In this document: positions 10,304-17,781 of the stretch, piece after piece | Layout: each line of letters starts with the position of its first letter | How positions within the stretch are numbered: position 1 is the stretch's first letter | DNA from: Pseudoalteromonas sp. NC201 | GTDB taxonomy: Bacteria > Pseudomonadota > Gammaproteobacteria > Enterobacterales > Alteromonadaceae | Length of the DNA: 64,000 bases | Assembly: GCF_002850255.1 (NCBI RefSeq) | Contig: NZ_CP022523.1 | Coordinates: 186,001 to 250,000 of the forward strand | Direction: 5' to 3' | Notes under the pieces: generated by a model | Databases searched by the model: none | What the model saw: the letters and a program-made list of their open reading frames with translations, nothing else | What the model was told of the DNA's origin: nothing | Position numbers and translations under genes: made by a program

Positions 10304-10513
10304 ATACCAATTTTTTGTTAATACTTGCTCAATTTGAAGGAGCATATCTGACGTTAACAGCGTTAAAATTTTTTATTTAGAACAACTAAATAGCAAAATT
10401 TTTGCCTTGTCTATATGGATGTAGATACCTTGGCGGTAACAGGATGCGGTAGCGGAGTTATCGACAAGATTATCTCGTCTCAAAATAGATCACTTAATTA
10501 AGCAAATTGGTAT
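10304..10513. repeat. Dispersed ATACCAATT-ended repeat, copy 1 (210 bp)
   Basis: The element begins ATACCAATTT and ends AAATTGGTAT, a 10-bp perfect terminal inverted repeat. Its body is nearly identical to the element at 51091-51253: the shared blocks include TACTTGCTCAATTTGAAGGAG, TTTAGAACAACTAAATAGCAAAA, TTATCGACAAGAT and CACTTAATTAAGCAAATTGG. Copy 1 carries about 47 extra bases near 10415-10465. It has no coding potential, so it is best described as a non-autonomous, MITE-like element. It occupies most of the 449-base gap between fadE and the next gene. Confidence 0.85.
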
Positions 10514-10627
10514 TCGTAATAGTAAGTAAGGGGTTGTACTGTGTTTAAGTAACCTGAGTTATACAATAAAGAAGTTTGGCTATTTATTGAACGGCTCTCA
10601 GGTTAAATAACAAAAGGGTGTAACACA

Positions 10628-11566
10628 GTGAAAATAAGTATTCCGAACGATGTAATTTCTGCGCCTATGTCAACACAGCAAGAGCAACAATTATGGAGCG
10701 GTTGTGGTGATATGTTATTTATCAATCATGATGCTGGGAAGCTTGCAATTAAGCGCACTAAAGTGCCTAGTGACATTGCACATCGGCGAATTGAACAATC
10801 TTCAGTAGCGCTTGCGCGTAAAGCTAAGTCTTATCAAGTAGAACGTCACTTTTACAAGCATCATGCATGCGAGTTACTCTCACCCTGTAATACGCCGAGT
10901 TATTTAGGTGAAGGGGTAAGTGAAGGGATGGACTACATCGTCTTTAGAGACTTCTCAACTCAAGGTTTTTCGCAAACCGCTAATCCATCCGAGTCACAAA
11001 TATTAGCAGTGATAGGGTGGTTAGCTAAATTCCATGCTCACTTTTTACAAAGTCCTGCAGAGCATGTGTGGGAGCAAGGAAATTATTGGCACCTAGATAC
11101 ACGACCGGATGAGCTTGAGCGAATGCAACACAGTAGCATCAAACAAGCGGCACCTCGATTACGAGATCGTATCAAAAATAGCCATTGGCATACTTGGATC
11201 CATGGCGACGCTAAGCTTGATAACTTTGCCTTTAATGGCGATCAAGCACTGGGATTCGATTTTCAGTATGTTGGAAAGGGTATTGGTGTATCAGACTTAA
11301 TGCTGTTTATTACGTCGGTATTAGACGAAAAAGAACAGCTCCTGCATGCCGATGAGTATCTCAAATTGTATTTAGATATGTTGAGAATAGAATTATTAGG
11401 CAAAGCAGCCTCTATTGATATCGCTCAGATCCTTTCTGAGTGGGAGTCGTTGTGGCCTGTGGTGTGGGCTGACTTTTATCGCTTTCTGTTGGGTTGGAAA
11501 CCGGACCATGTAAAAATCAATGATTACATGAAATTTCAAACGGAAATAGCATTACAACAGGGATAA
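10628..11566 (+). CDS. Aminoglycoside/choline-kinase-like phosphotransferase
   Basis: This 312-residue protein has the eukaryotic-like kinase fold of the APH/ecdysteroid-kinase-like group. The catalytic loop is HGDAKLDNF (His192, Asp194, Asn199), and the metal-binding loop appears as GFDFQYVGKG about 16 residues later. The N-terminal half has the lysine-containing LAIKRTK strand. The substrate cannot be predicted; small hydroxylated compounds are usual for the fold, and resistance should not be assumed. It is immediately followed (3 bases) by a permease gene, suggesting uptake or export of the substrate or product. Confidence 0.75.
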   Translation: MKISIPNDVISAPMSTQQEQQLWSGCGDMLFINHDAGKLAIKRTKVPSDIAHRRIEQSSVALARKAKSYQVERHFYKHHACELLSPCNTPSYLGEGVSEGMDYIVFRDFSTQGFSQTANPSESQILAVIGWLAKFHAHFLQSPAEHVWEQGNYWHLDTRPDELERMQHSSIKQAAPRLRDRIKNSHWHTWIHGDAKLDNFAFNGDQALGFDFQYVGKGIGVSDLMLFITSVLDEKEQLLHADEYLKLYLDMLRIELLGKAASIDIAQILSEWESLWPVVWADFYRFLLGWKPDHVKINDYMKFQTEIALQQG

Positions 11567-11569
11567 TAA

Positions 11570-12400
11570 ATGGCCATAGCCTTATTCAGTGCGTTAAATT
11601 GGGCTGTATTTGATTTTTTACGAAAAAGGCTAGCAAGTCATTATTCAGCCGCACAAATGTCGGTGATATTTAGTCTGCTAGTCTTACCTGCATACGTAGG
11701 CTATTGGTTGGTTTTTGACAAACAGCTCCCAAGTTCTGCTTATCTAGCGCCTGCGATAGCTAGCGGAATGTTGGCTGCAATTGGTAGCGTAAACTTTATT
11801 CAGGCGCTTGCGCTTGGGCGAATGGCGGTTATCCTGCCTCTGTTATCTATCACTCCAGCACTTGCAGGTGTGTTTGCTTGGTTGCTACTTGGAGAACCTT
11901 TAACCACGCTGCAGTCAATGCTAATCGCTGCGATTGTTCTCGCTTCATTTTTATTGCAAGGAGGCAGATTCTCTTTTCAAGAGCCAGGTGCAAAACAAGT
12001 TGCAATCACCTCTTTTTGCTGGGGGCTTTGCATCGTGTTCGATAAACAGGCTTTGCAATACAGCTCGCTCTCTTTTCATGCTGGGTTTCTAACCTTTATG
12101 GTATTTTTTGTTAATCTAATCTTGTTACGACCACAGTTTAAAAATCAAAATTTCCGCGCACATTGGTTGCTCTGGACTATTTCTGCAGTGGTATTCGCTG
12201 TCGCTGTTATCTTCCAAATGCAGGCGCTAACCGAAATTCAGCCGGGGCTTGTTGAAGGATTGAAAAGAGCCATTGGCATAATCAGCGCGAGTATGCTTGG
12301 GATGTGGTTTTTTAAAGAGACAATTTCAACAAAAGAATGGCTTATGATCTCTGTTATTCTGTGTTGTAGTGCAATGTTAGCATTAAACAGTGGCGCTTAA
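11570..12400 (+). CDS. EamA/DMT-superfamily permease
   Basis: The protein has 276 residues with about ten hydrophobic helices in two repeated halves, typical of EamA drug/metabolite transporters. GSVNFIQALALGRMAVILPLLSITP is a recognisable helix-3/4 block. The ATG lies 3 bases after the stop of the phosphotransferase gene with GGGATAATAA as ribosome-binding site, so the two form an operon. The substrate is unknown. Confidence 0.82.
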   Translation: MAIALFSALNWAVFDFLRKRLASHYSAAQMSVIFSLLVLPAYVGYWLVFDKQLPSSAYLAPAIASGMLAAIGSVNFIQALALGRMAVILPLLSITPALAGVFAWLLLGEPLTTLQSMLIAAIVLASFLLQGGRFSFQEPGAKQVAITSFCWGLCIVFDKQALQYSSLSFHAGFLTFMVFFVNLILLRPQFKNQNFRAHWLLWTISAVVFAVAVIFQMQALTEIQPGLVEGLKRAIGIISASMLGMWFFKETISTKEWLMISVILCCSAMLALNSGA

Positions 12401-12408
12401 GCGCCACT
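12389..12408. terminator. Bidirectional terminator overlapping the permease stop codon
   Basis: AGTGGCGC-TTAA-GCGCCACT is a perfect 20-base palindrome whose loop contains the TAA stop of the permease. It is followed by TTAAAA and lies between convergent genes. Confidence 0.65.
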
Positions 12409-12426
12409 TAAAATGACTAATTGGTA

Positions 12427-14070
12427 TTACTTACATTGCGCGACTTTAGTCCAAACGTTTGAATAGATCTCTGGGCTTGCGCCTTGTGACCAGTACGTAG
12501 CACGGTATTCAAAGCCTTTGAATGAAACCCGGTCGCCCGTATTGTAGAACTTAGTTGCATTCCATTCTTGGATACCATTGCAGCCAGCTGGTGCATCACT
12601 AACGGTAACTGCTAGAGTCTTAGAAGCAGTTTTGTTATTTGAAGCTGTCACAGTGAGTGTCACTTGGTATGTACCAGCACTTGCGTAGGTGTGTGATGGG
12701 TTAGTTTGTGAGCTTGTTGCACCGTCACCAAATTCCCACTGATAACTACCTGCTGTTGATTGGTTGTTAAATGTCGCAGTGAGGCCGGACACGCTGAAGT
12801 TAAAGTTTGCATTGACTGCACCTGAAGTATCACAACCATTATTTGTTAGATAATCAACCGCCGCTTTTGCTTGCACAATACCATAGCCGTAAGAAGTATC
12901 ACGACCTGCTTGGCCTTTGTCTTTTGCTGTTGTATTCAACACTTGGCGAATTTGCTGAGCTGTACATTGCGGGAAGTGGCTCCACACTAGTGCTGCGACA
13001 CCAGAGACATGCGGTGTTGCCATTGAAGTCCCACTAATACTGCGATACGCGCCATTATTCCAGGTTGAGTTTACACCAACACCCGGGCCTGCAATTTCTA
13101 CTTGGCTGTTGTATTGAGAGAAAGAGGCTTTTGACTCAGAACTGTCTACTGCTGCCACGGATACAACTGCATTATACGATGCTGGGTAGCTCAACGAGCT
13201 ATTACCCGCGTTGCCTGCGGCTGCGATATGTAGCATGCCACGCTGATAACTCTGCTCAAATGCGCTTCGTTCTGCCGTAGAGCTGCCGCTGCCACCTAAA
13301 CTCATGCTGGTTACATTGGCGCCAGCCTGCTCACACTGCTCAATTGCTTTAATGAGATCGGAACCGTATGCCCAGCGGCCTTGGTCATTAAACACTTTAA
13401 CAATATGAAGACCTAGTTGCCCTGATGGATTCACCCCGACCACACCTGTGCCATTACCACCTAAAGCGGCGATTGTGCCGGCAACGTGTGTTCCGTGGCC
13501 GTTACCATCGTTACTCCACACACCTGTATCGTAGTTACCGTAGCCATCATTACCTGTAATGCCTGTGCTAGGTAAATCTTGGTGACCTAGCGTATAACCT
13601 GTATCCATAATACAGACTTTACGGTTGCCGCTGTAGCCGTCAGATACTTGGTTAGCCTGCACCATATTAATGCCATAAGGTGTGGTTTCAGCGAGTAAAT
13701 CAATTGCCGAAGTTTTTACACTTGGCAAATAGCGTTTAGGGTCAACTTCTACGTGTGCAATATTACCGCTTGCTTGTAGTTGTTGCATTTGCGTAGAAGA
13801 AACTTCGGCGACATATGCATTAATGCTTGGCAATGTGTTGACTGCAGCAGTACCCAAGGTGGAGTAGGCAGCTTCAGACAAAGCCTGCGCTTTAAACTGC
13901 GCCGTTTCCGCTTGATTTAAGCGCACTGGCAGAACATTTGGTGTTGCGCTGTCTTTTAACGTGACAATAACGCGCTGTGTATCTGCGTGAGCAACTGAAA
14001 GGCTTGCACAAACGCAAGCGCTAAGGGTCGAAAGCTTAAGAAGTTTTACTACTGTATTACTGTTTTTCAT
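12427..14070 (-). CDS. Secreted subtilisin-like serine protease with PKD and chitin-binding-like domains
   Basis: The 547-residue precursor has a signal peptide ending near SVAHA (residue 29), then an I9-type propeptide (about 31-115). The S8 catalytic domain has Asp156 (MDTG), His192 (HGTHVAGT), oxyanion Asn287 (AAAGN) and Ser349 (SGTSMATPH). A PKD domain follows at about 417-490 (YQWEFGDG). The C-terminal CBM5/12-like module (about 499-546, EWNATKFYNTGDRVSFKGFEYRA) is bracketed by cysteines. All catalytic residues are present. This is an extracellular peptidase of the kind marine Pseudoalteromonas secrete to degrade protein on particles; chitin or other polysaccharide targeting by the terminal module is inferred. 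AGGTG precedes the ATG. Confidence 0.94.
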   Translation of the reverse strand: MKNSNTVVKLLKLSTLSACVCASLSVAHADTQRVIVTLKDSATPNVLPVRLNQAETAQFKAQALSEAAYSTLGTAAVNTLPSINAYVAEVSSTQMQQLQASGNIAHVEVDPKRYLPSVKTSAIDLLAETTPYGINMVQANQVSDGYSGNRKVCIMDTGYTLGHQDLPSTGITGNDGYGNYDTGVWSNDGNGHGTHVAGTIAALGGNGTGVVGVNPSGQLGLHIVKVFNDQGRWAYGSDLIKAIEQCEQAGANVTSMSLGGSGSSTAERSAFEQSYQRGMLHIAAAGNAGNSSLSYPASYNAVVSVAAVDSSESKASFSQYNSQVEIAGPGVGVNSTWNNGAYRSISGTSMATPHVSGVAALVWSHFPQCTAQQIRQVLNTTAKDKGQAGRDTSYGYGIVQAKAAVDYLTNNGCDTSGAVNANFNFSVSGLTATFNNQSTAGSYQWEFGDGATSSQTNPSHTYASAGTYQVTLTVTASNNKTASKTLAVTVSDAPAGCNGIQEWNATKFYNTGDRVSFKGFEYRATYWSQGASPEIYSNVWTKVAQCK

Positions 14071-14104
14071 ATTTCACCTGTTTTACATGTTGTTTACGTT
14101 TGTT

Positions 14105-14133
14105 ACTAAAACAGGTGTTGACATCGCTGTCAA
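14105..14133 (-). promoter_or_regulatory. Candidate sigma-70 promoter and palindrome of the subtilase gene
   Basis: On the minus strand TTGACA (14133-14128), a 17-base spacer and TTTAGT (14110-14105) form a plausible -35/-10 pair 35 bases before the ATG. The -35 is one arm of a perfect palindrome TTGACA-N4-TGTCAA (14118-14133), which could be an operator. Confidence 0.45.
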
Positions 14134-14212
14134 TGCGTAAAGATTAGACAGGTGTAAATTGCATTATCTTTCTGGGTTTTGTTTATTGCATTAATTAATC
14201 GTTCTTAAATTC

Positions 14213-15274
14213 TCAATTCTTCACATTATTATTGTGGTTATTTTTATTAAGTGAGTGAGTTAGTTCTGTAATGGTAAATTGCGCTGGATCGTTAATGTAA
14301 CGTAAAAAGTCCAGGTGTTCAGGAAAGTTTCCATGTATGGCATGATACAAAGGTAAGTGAGCGTCATCCAGCGATTCGAAAATAGACAAGGTCACGCTGT
14401 CTATTGGTGTAAAGTCTCTATGATATTGTGCTAGTCGAGCTAAAGTATAGGCCCCAAGCAACACATGCCCTCCGATCGAAACATCTAACTTTGGCGCAAT
14501 ACCTTCATCCCAATTAATCCCACCTATGACGATCTTACGGCTTAACTCTTTAGCAGCGAGTAACGCGCCATAAGCAATAGGATCATTAGCAGCCCAAACG
14601 GTTGTGATTGCGGGATCTCGCTGTAACCACGCTTTAGTGAGACGATAAGCTTCATTCTGAGACCATTGACAATTTGCCTCTGCGATTAATTCTAGCTTTG
14701 TATGGTGCTCAAGATAAGCGCGCATGCCTTTTTGTCTGTCTAATGCCGCAGTCGTCGCCACGTCTCCTAGCAAAGCTAATACATGTTGCGATGGATTGGA
14801 GGACCTAAGTGCTTTTCGCGCAAGTTGATGCATTAATTTAAAACCGGCTTGGAAATTGTCTGGCTCAATGGTGCCAATAATTTGGTGTCCTGACTTTAAC
14901 AGAGCTACTTCCTCTGTTTTAGTCGGTCCGTTGAGCAAGAAAATAATCTTGATTTTGGTGGCTTTGGTATTTAACAAATAGGGAACGACACTCGACTTTT
15001 CGTTAACCAGCACAAGGTAATCAGCATCACTTTTCAAGGCTTGCTCTACGAGCGATTTCATCAAAATATGGTTGCGCTGCGCATAACTGATTTTGAGGGA
15101 AATATTCATGTTATTAGCTGCCGCAGTCATCACGTTGCTGACGTTATACCAAAAGTCTCCAGTAGGGTTTTTTGTTGCAAAACCGGGGTTTACAAATTGA
15201 ACGTTGAATCGTTGTGCAGATAGCACGGCCATCGGCGATAAAAATAAAAAGATGAACAACAATTTTCGGATCAT
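14213..15274 (-). CDS. Periplasmic sugar-binding-like protein (Peripla_BP_4 type), orphan
   Basis: The 353-residue protein has a signal peptide (MIRKLLFIFLFLSPMAVLSA) followed by a type-I periplasmic-binding fold of the RbsB/LuxP kind. It shows the AQRFNVQFVNPG opening strand, the hinge ALLGDVATTAALDRQKGMRAYLE and the VWAANDPIAYGALLAAKEL block. No permease or ATPase gene lies nearby, so it may serve a sensor kinase or a transporter encoded elsewhere. The ligand is unknown. Binding-site residues cannot be assigned from this sequence alone. Confidence 0.75.
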   Translation of the reverse strand: MIRKLLFIFLFLSPMAVLSAQRFNVQFVNPGFATKNPTGDFWYNVSNVMTAAANNMNISLKISYAQRNHILMKSLVEQALKSDADYLVLVNEKSSVVPYLLNTKATKIKIIFLLNGPTKTEEVALLKSGHQIIGTIEPDNFQAGFKLMHQLARKALRSSNPSQHVLALLGDVATTAALDRQKGMRAYLEHHTKLELIAEANCQWSQNEAYRLTKAWLQRDPAITTVWAANDPIAYGALLAAKELSRKIVIGGINWDEGIAPKLDVSIGGHVLLGAYTLARLAQYHRDFTPIDSVTLSIFESLDDAHLPLYHAIHGNFPEHLDFLRYINDPAQFTITELTHSLNKNNHNNNVKN

Positions 15275-15463
15275 AAGTCTCTACATTTTTGATATTCAAA
15301 AAGTGTGCTGCTAAATACGCTACAAGTATAGTTTACGCTAGAATCGTTGCGCTATCTGCCTGTTTTTTGAATGCTATTCAGGATCAGCATATTTTTCATA
15401 GCATTGAATTTAGCTCATGCGTTAATTGCTTTATACTAGCGCGCAAAGAGTAAGGGGACTTTG

Positions 15464-15856
15464 ATGAGAAAAATCGTATTTATATTCGTGTTGTTGTTTT
15501 CGATGTCAGGGGTTGCGCATGAGTCAAGCGAATTGAATAGAACCATGAAGGAAATGGGCCATATTTATAAGCAGGCTATGAAAGCGCAATCTGCTCAAGA
15601 AATGCAGGCGCACTTAACCGAGCTGACTACACTCGTTAATGAAAGTAAGCAATTTCAGTTTAAGCAAGAGGTGTCTGCCGAGTCAGTTGAGGGCTTGAAT
15701 AAAGTACTCGAAACCATTACTAAGGCGAGCCATGAAATTGACTCGGGAAGAGTCGAGAAAGCCCGTGAAATGCTATTAAAAATTGATGAGCTGAGAAAGC
15801 AATACCACAAACTACACGAGCCACCGGGCTTTTGGGAGTTACTATTTGGTAGTTAA
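15464..15856 (+). CDS. Cytochrome b562 family protein
   Basis: The ATG at 15464 is preferred because AAGGGG lies 6 bases upstream; an in-frame TTG sits just before it. The 130-residue precursor has a signal peptide (about residues 1-18, MSGVA-HESS) and then a four-helix-bundle pattern. Met28 in LNRTMKEMG and His115 in LRKQYHKLH fall where the b562 haem ligands Met7 and His102 lie. It would be a periplasmic b-type haem or haem-free relative. The C-terminal PPGFWELLFGS tail is longer than in E. coli b562. Confidence 0.72.
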   Translation: MRKIVFIFVLLFSMSGVAHESSELNRTMKEMGHIYKQAMKAQSAQEMQAHLTELTTLVNESKQFQFKQEVSAESVEGLNKVLETITKASHEIDSGRVEKAREMLLKIDELRKQYHKLHEPPGFWELLFGS

Positions 15857-15886
15857 GCTGAGATTCGAATAGTTAACTTATCCTAT

Positions 15887-16001
15887 CGCTGTGGTTATTC
15901 CTTGTTCTATCACAGCGGCTTTGCTTATCGGTCTTGGCTTTAGTTGAATATGGCAAAAAGACTAGCGAGTCGTGGCTTGACCTTTCAAGCTCGTTAGTCT
16001 T
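15887..16001. other. Hairpins between the b562-like gene and the BSP locus
   Basis: CGCTGTG (15887-15893) and CACAGCG (15911-15917) form one stem. Further on, AGACTAGCGAG (15959-15969) pairs with CTCGTTAGTCT (15990-16000) around an inner GCTTGA/TCAAGC stem. The second, larger structure could terminate transcription in either direction. The region holds no convincing gene. Confidence 0.45.
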
Positions 16002-16094
16002 CCATAAGATTCAAAAGCGATGAAATAGCGTTATCCTTTTCTGCACTTATTAAAAATTACGTGAAAATCTACTCAAAATAAGTTGCATTATAAA

Positions 16095-16107
16095 TTGGAA
16101 CGATCCA
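16095..16107. promoter_or_regulatory. GGAACGTTCC-type operator, site 1
   Basis: TTGGAACGATCCA differs at one base from the perfect palindromic sites at 17674 and 17751. It lies 30 bases before the start of the first BSP-type gene. The form resembles LacI-family operators (palindrome with a central CG). Confidence 0.6.
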
Positions 16108-16137
16108 GTATGTTTGTTTTTAATCTGGGAAATTTCA

Positions 16138-17586
16138 ATGAAAACCTCCTCAATAGCTAGTCTAATTTTACTTTCATTTTGTGGCTCCTCATTAGCGAAT
16201 GCCAATGTGCTCTACGATATCACCGAACGCGATGCATTCTCTGTAACGAGTGACGTAAAGGAGCAAATCCAAGGTGAGGGGATAGAGCAACTAGTTGATA
16301 GGTCGCTAAAAAGCAAATTCTTATCTAAGCAATCCAGCGTTGAGATTGTATTTGATTTGAAAGACGTAAAAGCGCTTAGACAGTATCGTCTCACTTCAGC
16401 CCAAGATGCCCCGGCGCGAGATCCAAAGCATTGGACTGTAGCCGTATCTAAAGATGGTAAGGTGTGGCAAGAGGCTGATAAACGCAACGATATCGTATTT
16501 TCAAGACGGGGTGAAACGCTCGCTTTCGACCTGTCTAAAACAACGGATGCGAGGTACGTGCGCTTTACTGTAGCACAAGAAGGTAAAACGCAATGGGGCG
16601 ACCGCTTTTTGCAAATCGCTGATCTGGCGCTCTATGCGCAAACAAACTTACCACTGGCAAACTTTACTGCAGATAAAAAGGTTGCCAAGCTTAATGAGCC
16701 AATTTCTCTGCAGTCGATATCTGAAAACTCACCAACAGCACTAAATTGGAAGGTTGAGGGTAAAGCGATGCTGCCAACCACAAAAAGTGTTGAAGTAGTT
16801 TATGACAAGCCTGGTAACTACGATGTTACTCTAGCCACTAAAAATGCGCATGGTTCGGACCTAAAAACCCGTGCGAACTATTTAAAAATATACGATCCAA
16901 TTCAACCATGGAAAGGCTTTGAGCCGCCAAAGGTCAAAGTAGTTATTGAAGATACTGAGTCGGCGGGGTCGAAACGCCTGCAAGCGCTATTTCCTGATAT
17001 AGCCACTACGGTGGATGACGTAACTCGCCAACTGGCCCCAAGGTTGTACAAACACTTTGCAGAGTTACCAGAGTTTGAGCAAGTCACATTTAGGCTGAAG
17101 TGGATGGACACAATAGCGTATCGTTCTGGAGACGAAACAAATATGGAAATCGTGTTTAGTTCAAAGTACATCACCGAAAAACTCGCTGCGCAGCCAGATG
17201 AGCAAGTGGAATACGAACTCCTTGGTGTGCTCTGGCACGAACTTACACATGGATATCAGCTATTTCCAAAAGAGAGAAGTTATTCTGAGCCCGATGTACA
17301 TGCATTTATTGAAGGAATGGCGGATCTCATTCGCATTCAAGCGGGATACCATAAAACCCGTTCACCTAAGCCGTCGGATTCTTGGATTGGTGGATACACA
17401 AATACAGGGTTTTTTCTTGCGTGGCTCGCTGAGTCTTATCCAGATTTTACCTATCGTTTTAATCAAACTGCGGTAGAAATAGAAGATTGGTCATTTGAAG
17501 ATGCAATAAAATCAGTTACTGGAGAGCCTCTTGATAAGCTCTGGTCTCGCTATCAAAGTGTGCTAACTGCCAAGAAATTGCAGTGA
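16138..17586 (+). CDS. Secreted discoidin-PKD-BSP (basic secretory protein) metallopeptidase-like protein
   Basis: The start is set at the ATG (16138) that gives a clean signal peptide (MKTSSIASLILLSFCGSSLANA); an ATG 24 bases upstream is unlikely. The 482-residue protein has an F5/8C (discoidin) domain at about 25-180, a PKD-like domain at about 185-255 and a C-terminal BSP domain. The zinc-type motif WHELTHGYQ holds His367, Glu368 and His371. A downstream DVHAFIEGMADLIRIQAGY follows the family pattern. BSP proteins are known from plants and some bacteria; they carry an HExxH motif but their substrates are poorly defined. It is the first gene of a regulon with the TonB receptor and a longer paralogue downstream. 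Confidence 0.82.
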   Translation: MKTSSIASLILLSFCGSSLANANVLYDITERDAFSVTSDVKEQIQGEGIEQLVDRSLKSKFLSKQSSVEIVFDLKDVKALRQYRLTSAQDAPARDPKHWTVAVSKDGKVWQEADKRNDIVFSRRGETLAFDLSKTTDARYVRFTVAQEGKTQWGDRFLQIADLALYAQTNLPLANFTADKKVAKLNEPISLQSISENSPTALNWKVEGKAMLPTTKSVEVVYDKPGNYDVTLATKNAHGSDLKTRANYLKIYDPIQPWKGFEPPKVKVVIEDTESAGSKRLQALFPDIATTVDDVTRQLAPRLYKHFAELPEFEQVTFRLKWMDTIAYRSGDETNMEIVFSSKYITEKLAAQPDEQVEYELLGVLWHELTHGYQLFPKERSYSEPDVHAFIEGMADLIRIQAGYHKTRSPKPSDSWIGGYTNTGFFLAWLAESYPDFTYRFNQTAVEIEDWSFEDAIKSVTGEPLDKLWSRYQSVLTAKKLQ

Positions 17587-17673
17587 ACTAGCAAGAACTA
17601 GATGATTACAACTTGTCATCACTATGCTGTAAATGTACATAATTTGTTGACAGATTTGTTTTATTGCTCATAA

Positions 17674-17762
17674 TTGGAACGTTCCCTTTTTTGATTTCTG
17701 CCTGAAGCTTTGTTGGTTTTGCTAAGGGAGAAATGAAATTTTAATAAAAATTGGAACGTTCC
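17674..17762. promoter_or_regulatory. GGAACGTTCC operators, sites 2 and 3
   Basis: Two identical TTGGAACGTTCC sites occur at 17674-17685 and 17751-17762, 77 bases apart and both upstream of the TonB receptor ATG at 17782. The spacing would suit looping by a tetrameric LacI-family repressor; this is an inference. No LacI-family gene is in the window. Confidence 0.65.
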
Positions 17763-17781
17763 TTTAAATTGTGGGGGTCTT

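Noticed and set aside
10628..11566. Antibiotic-resistance aminoglycoside kinase
   Set aside because: Only the generic kinase motifs are shared; no specific resistance-family features are visible.
12419..12427. AATTGGTAT at the end of the protease gene
   Set aside because: It is a single end with no opposite terminus within reach; listed as possible relic only.
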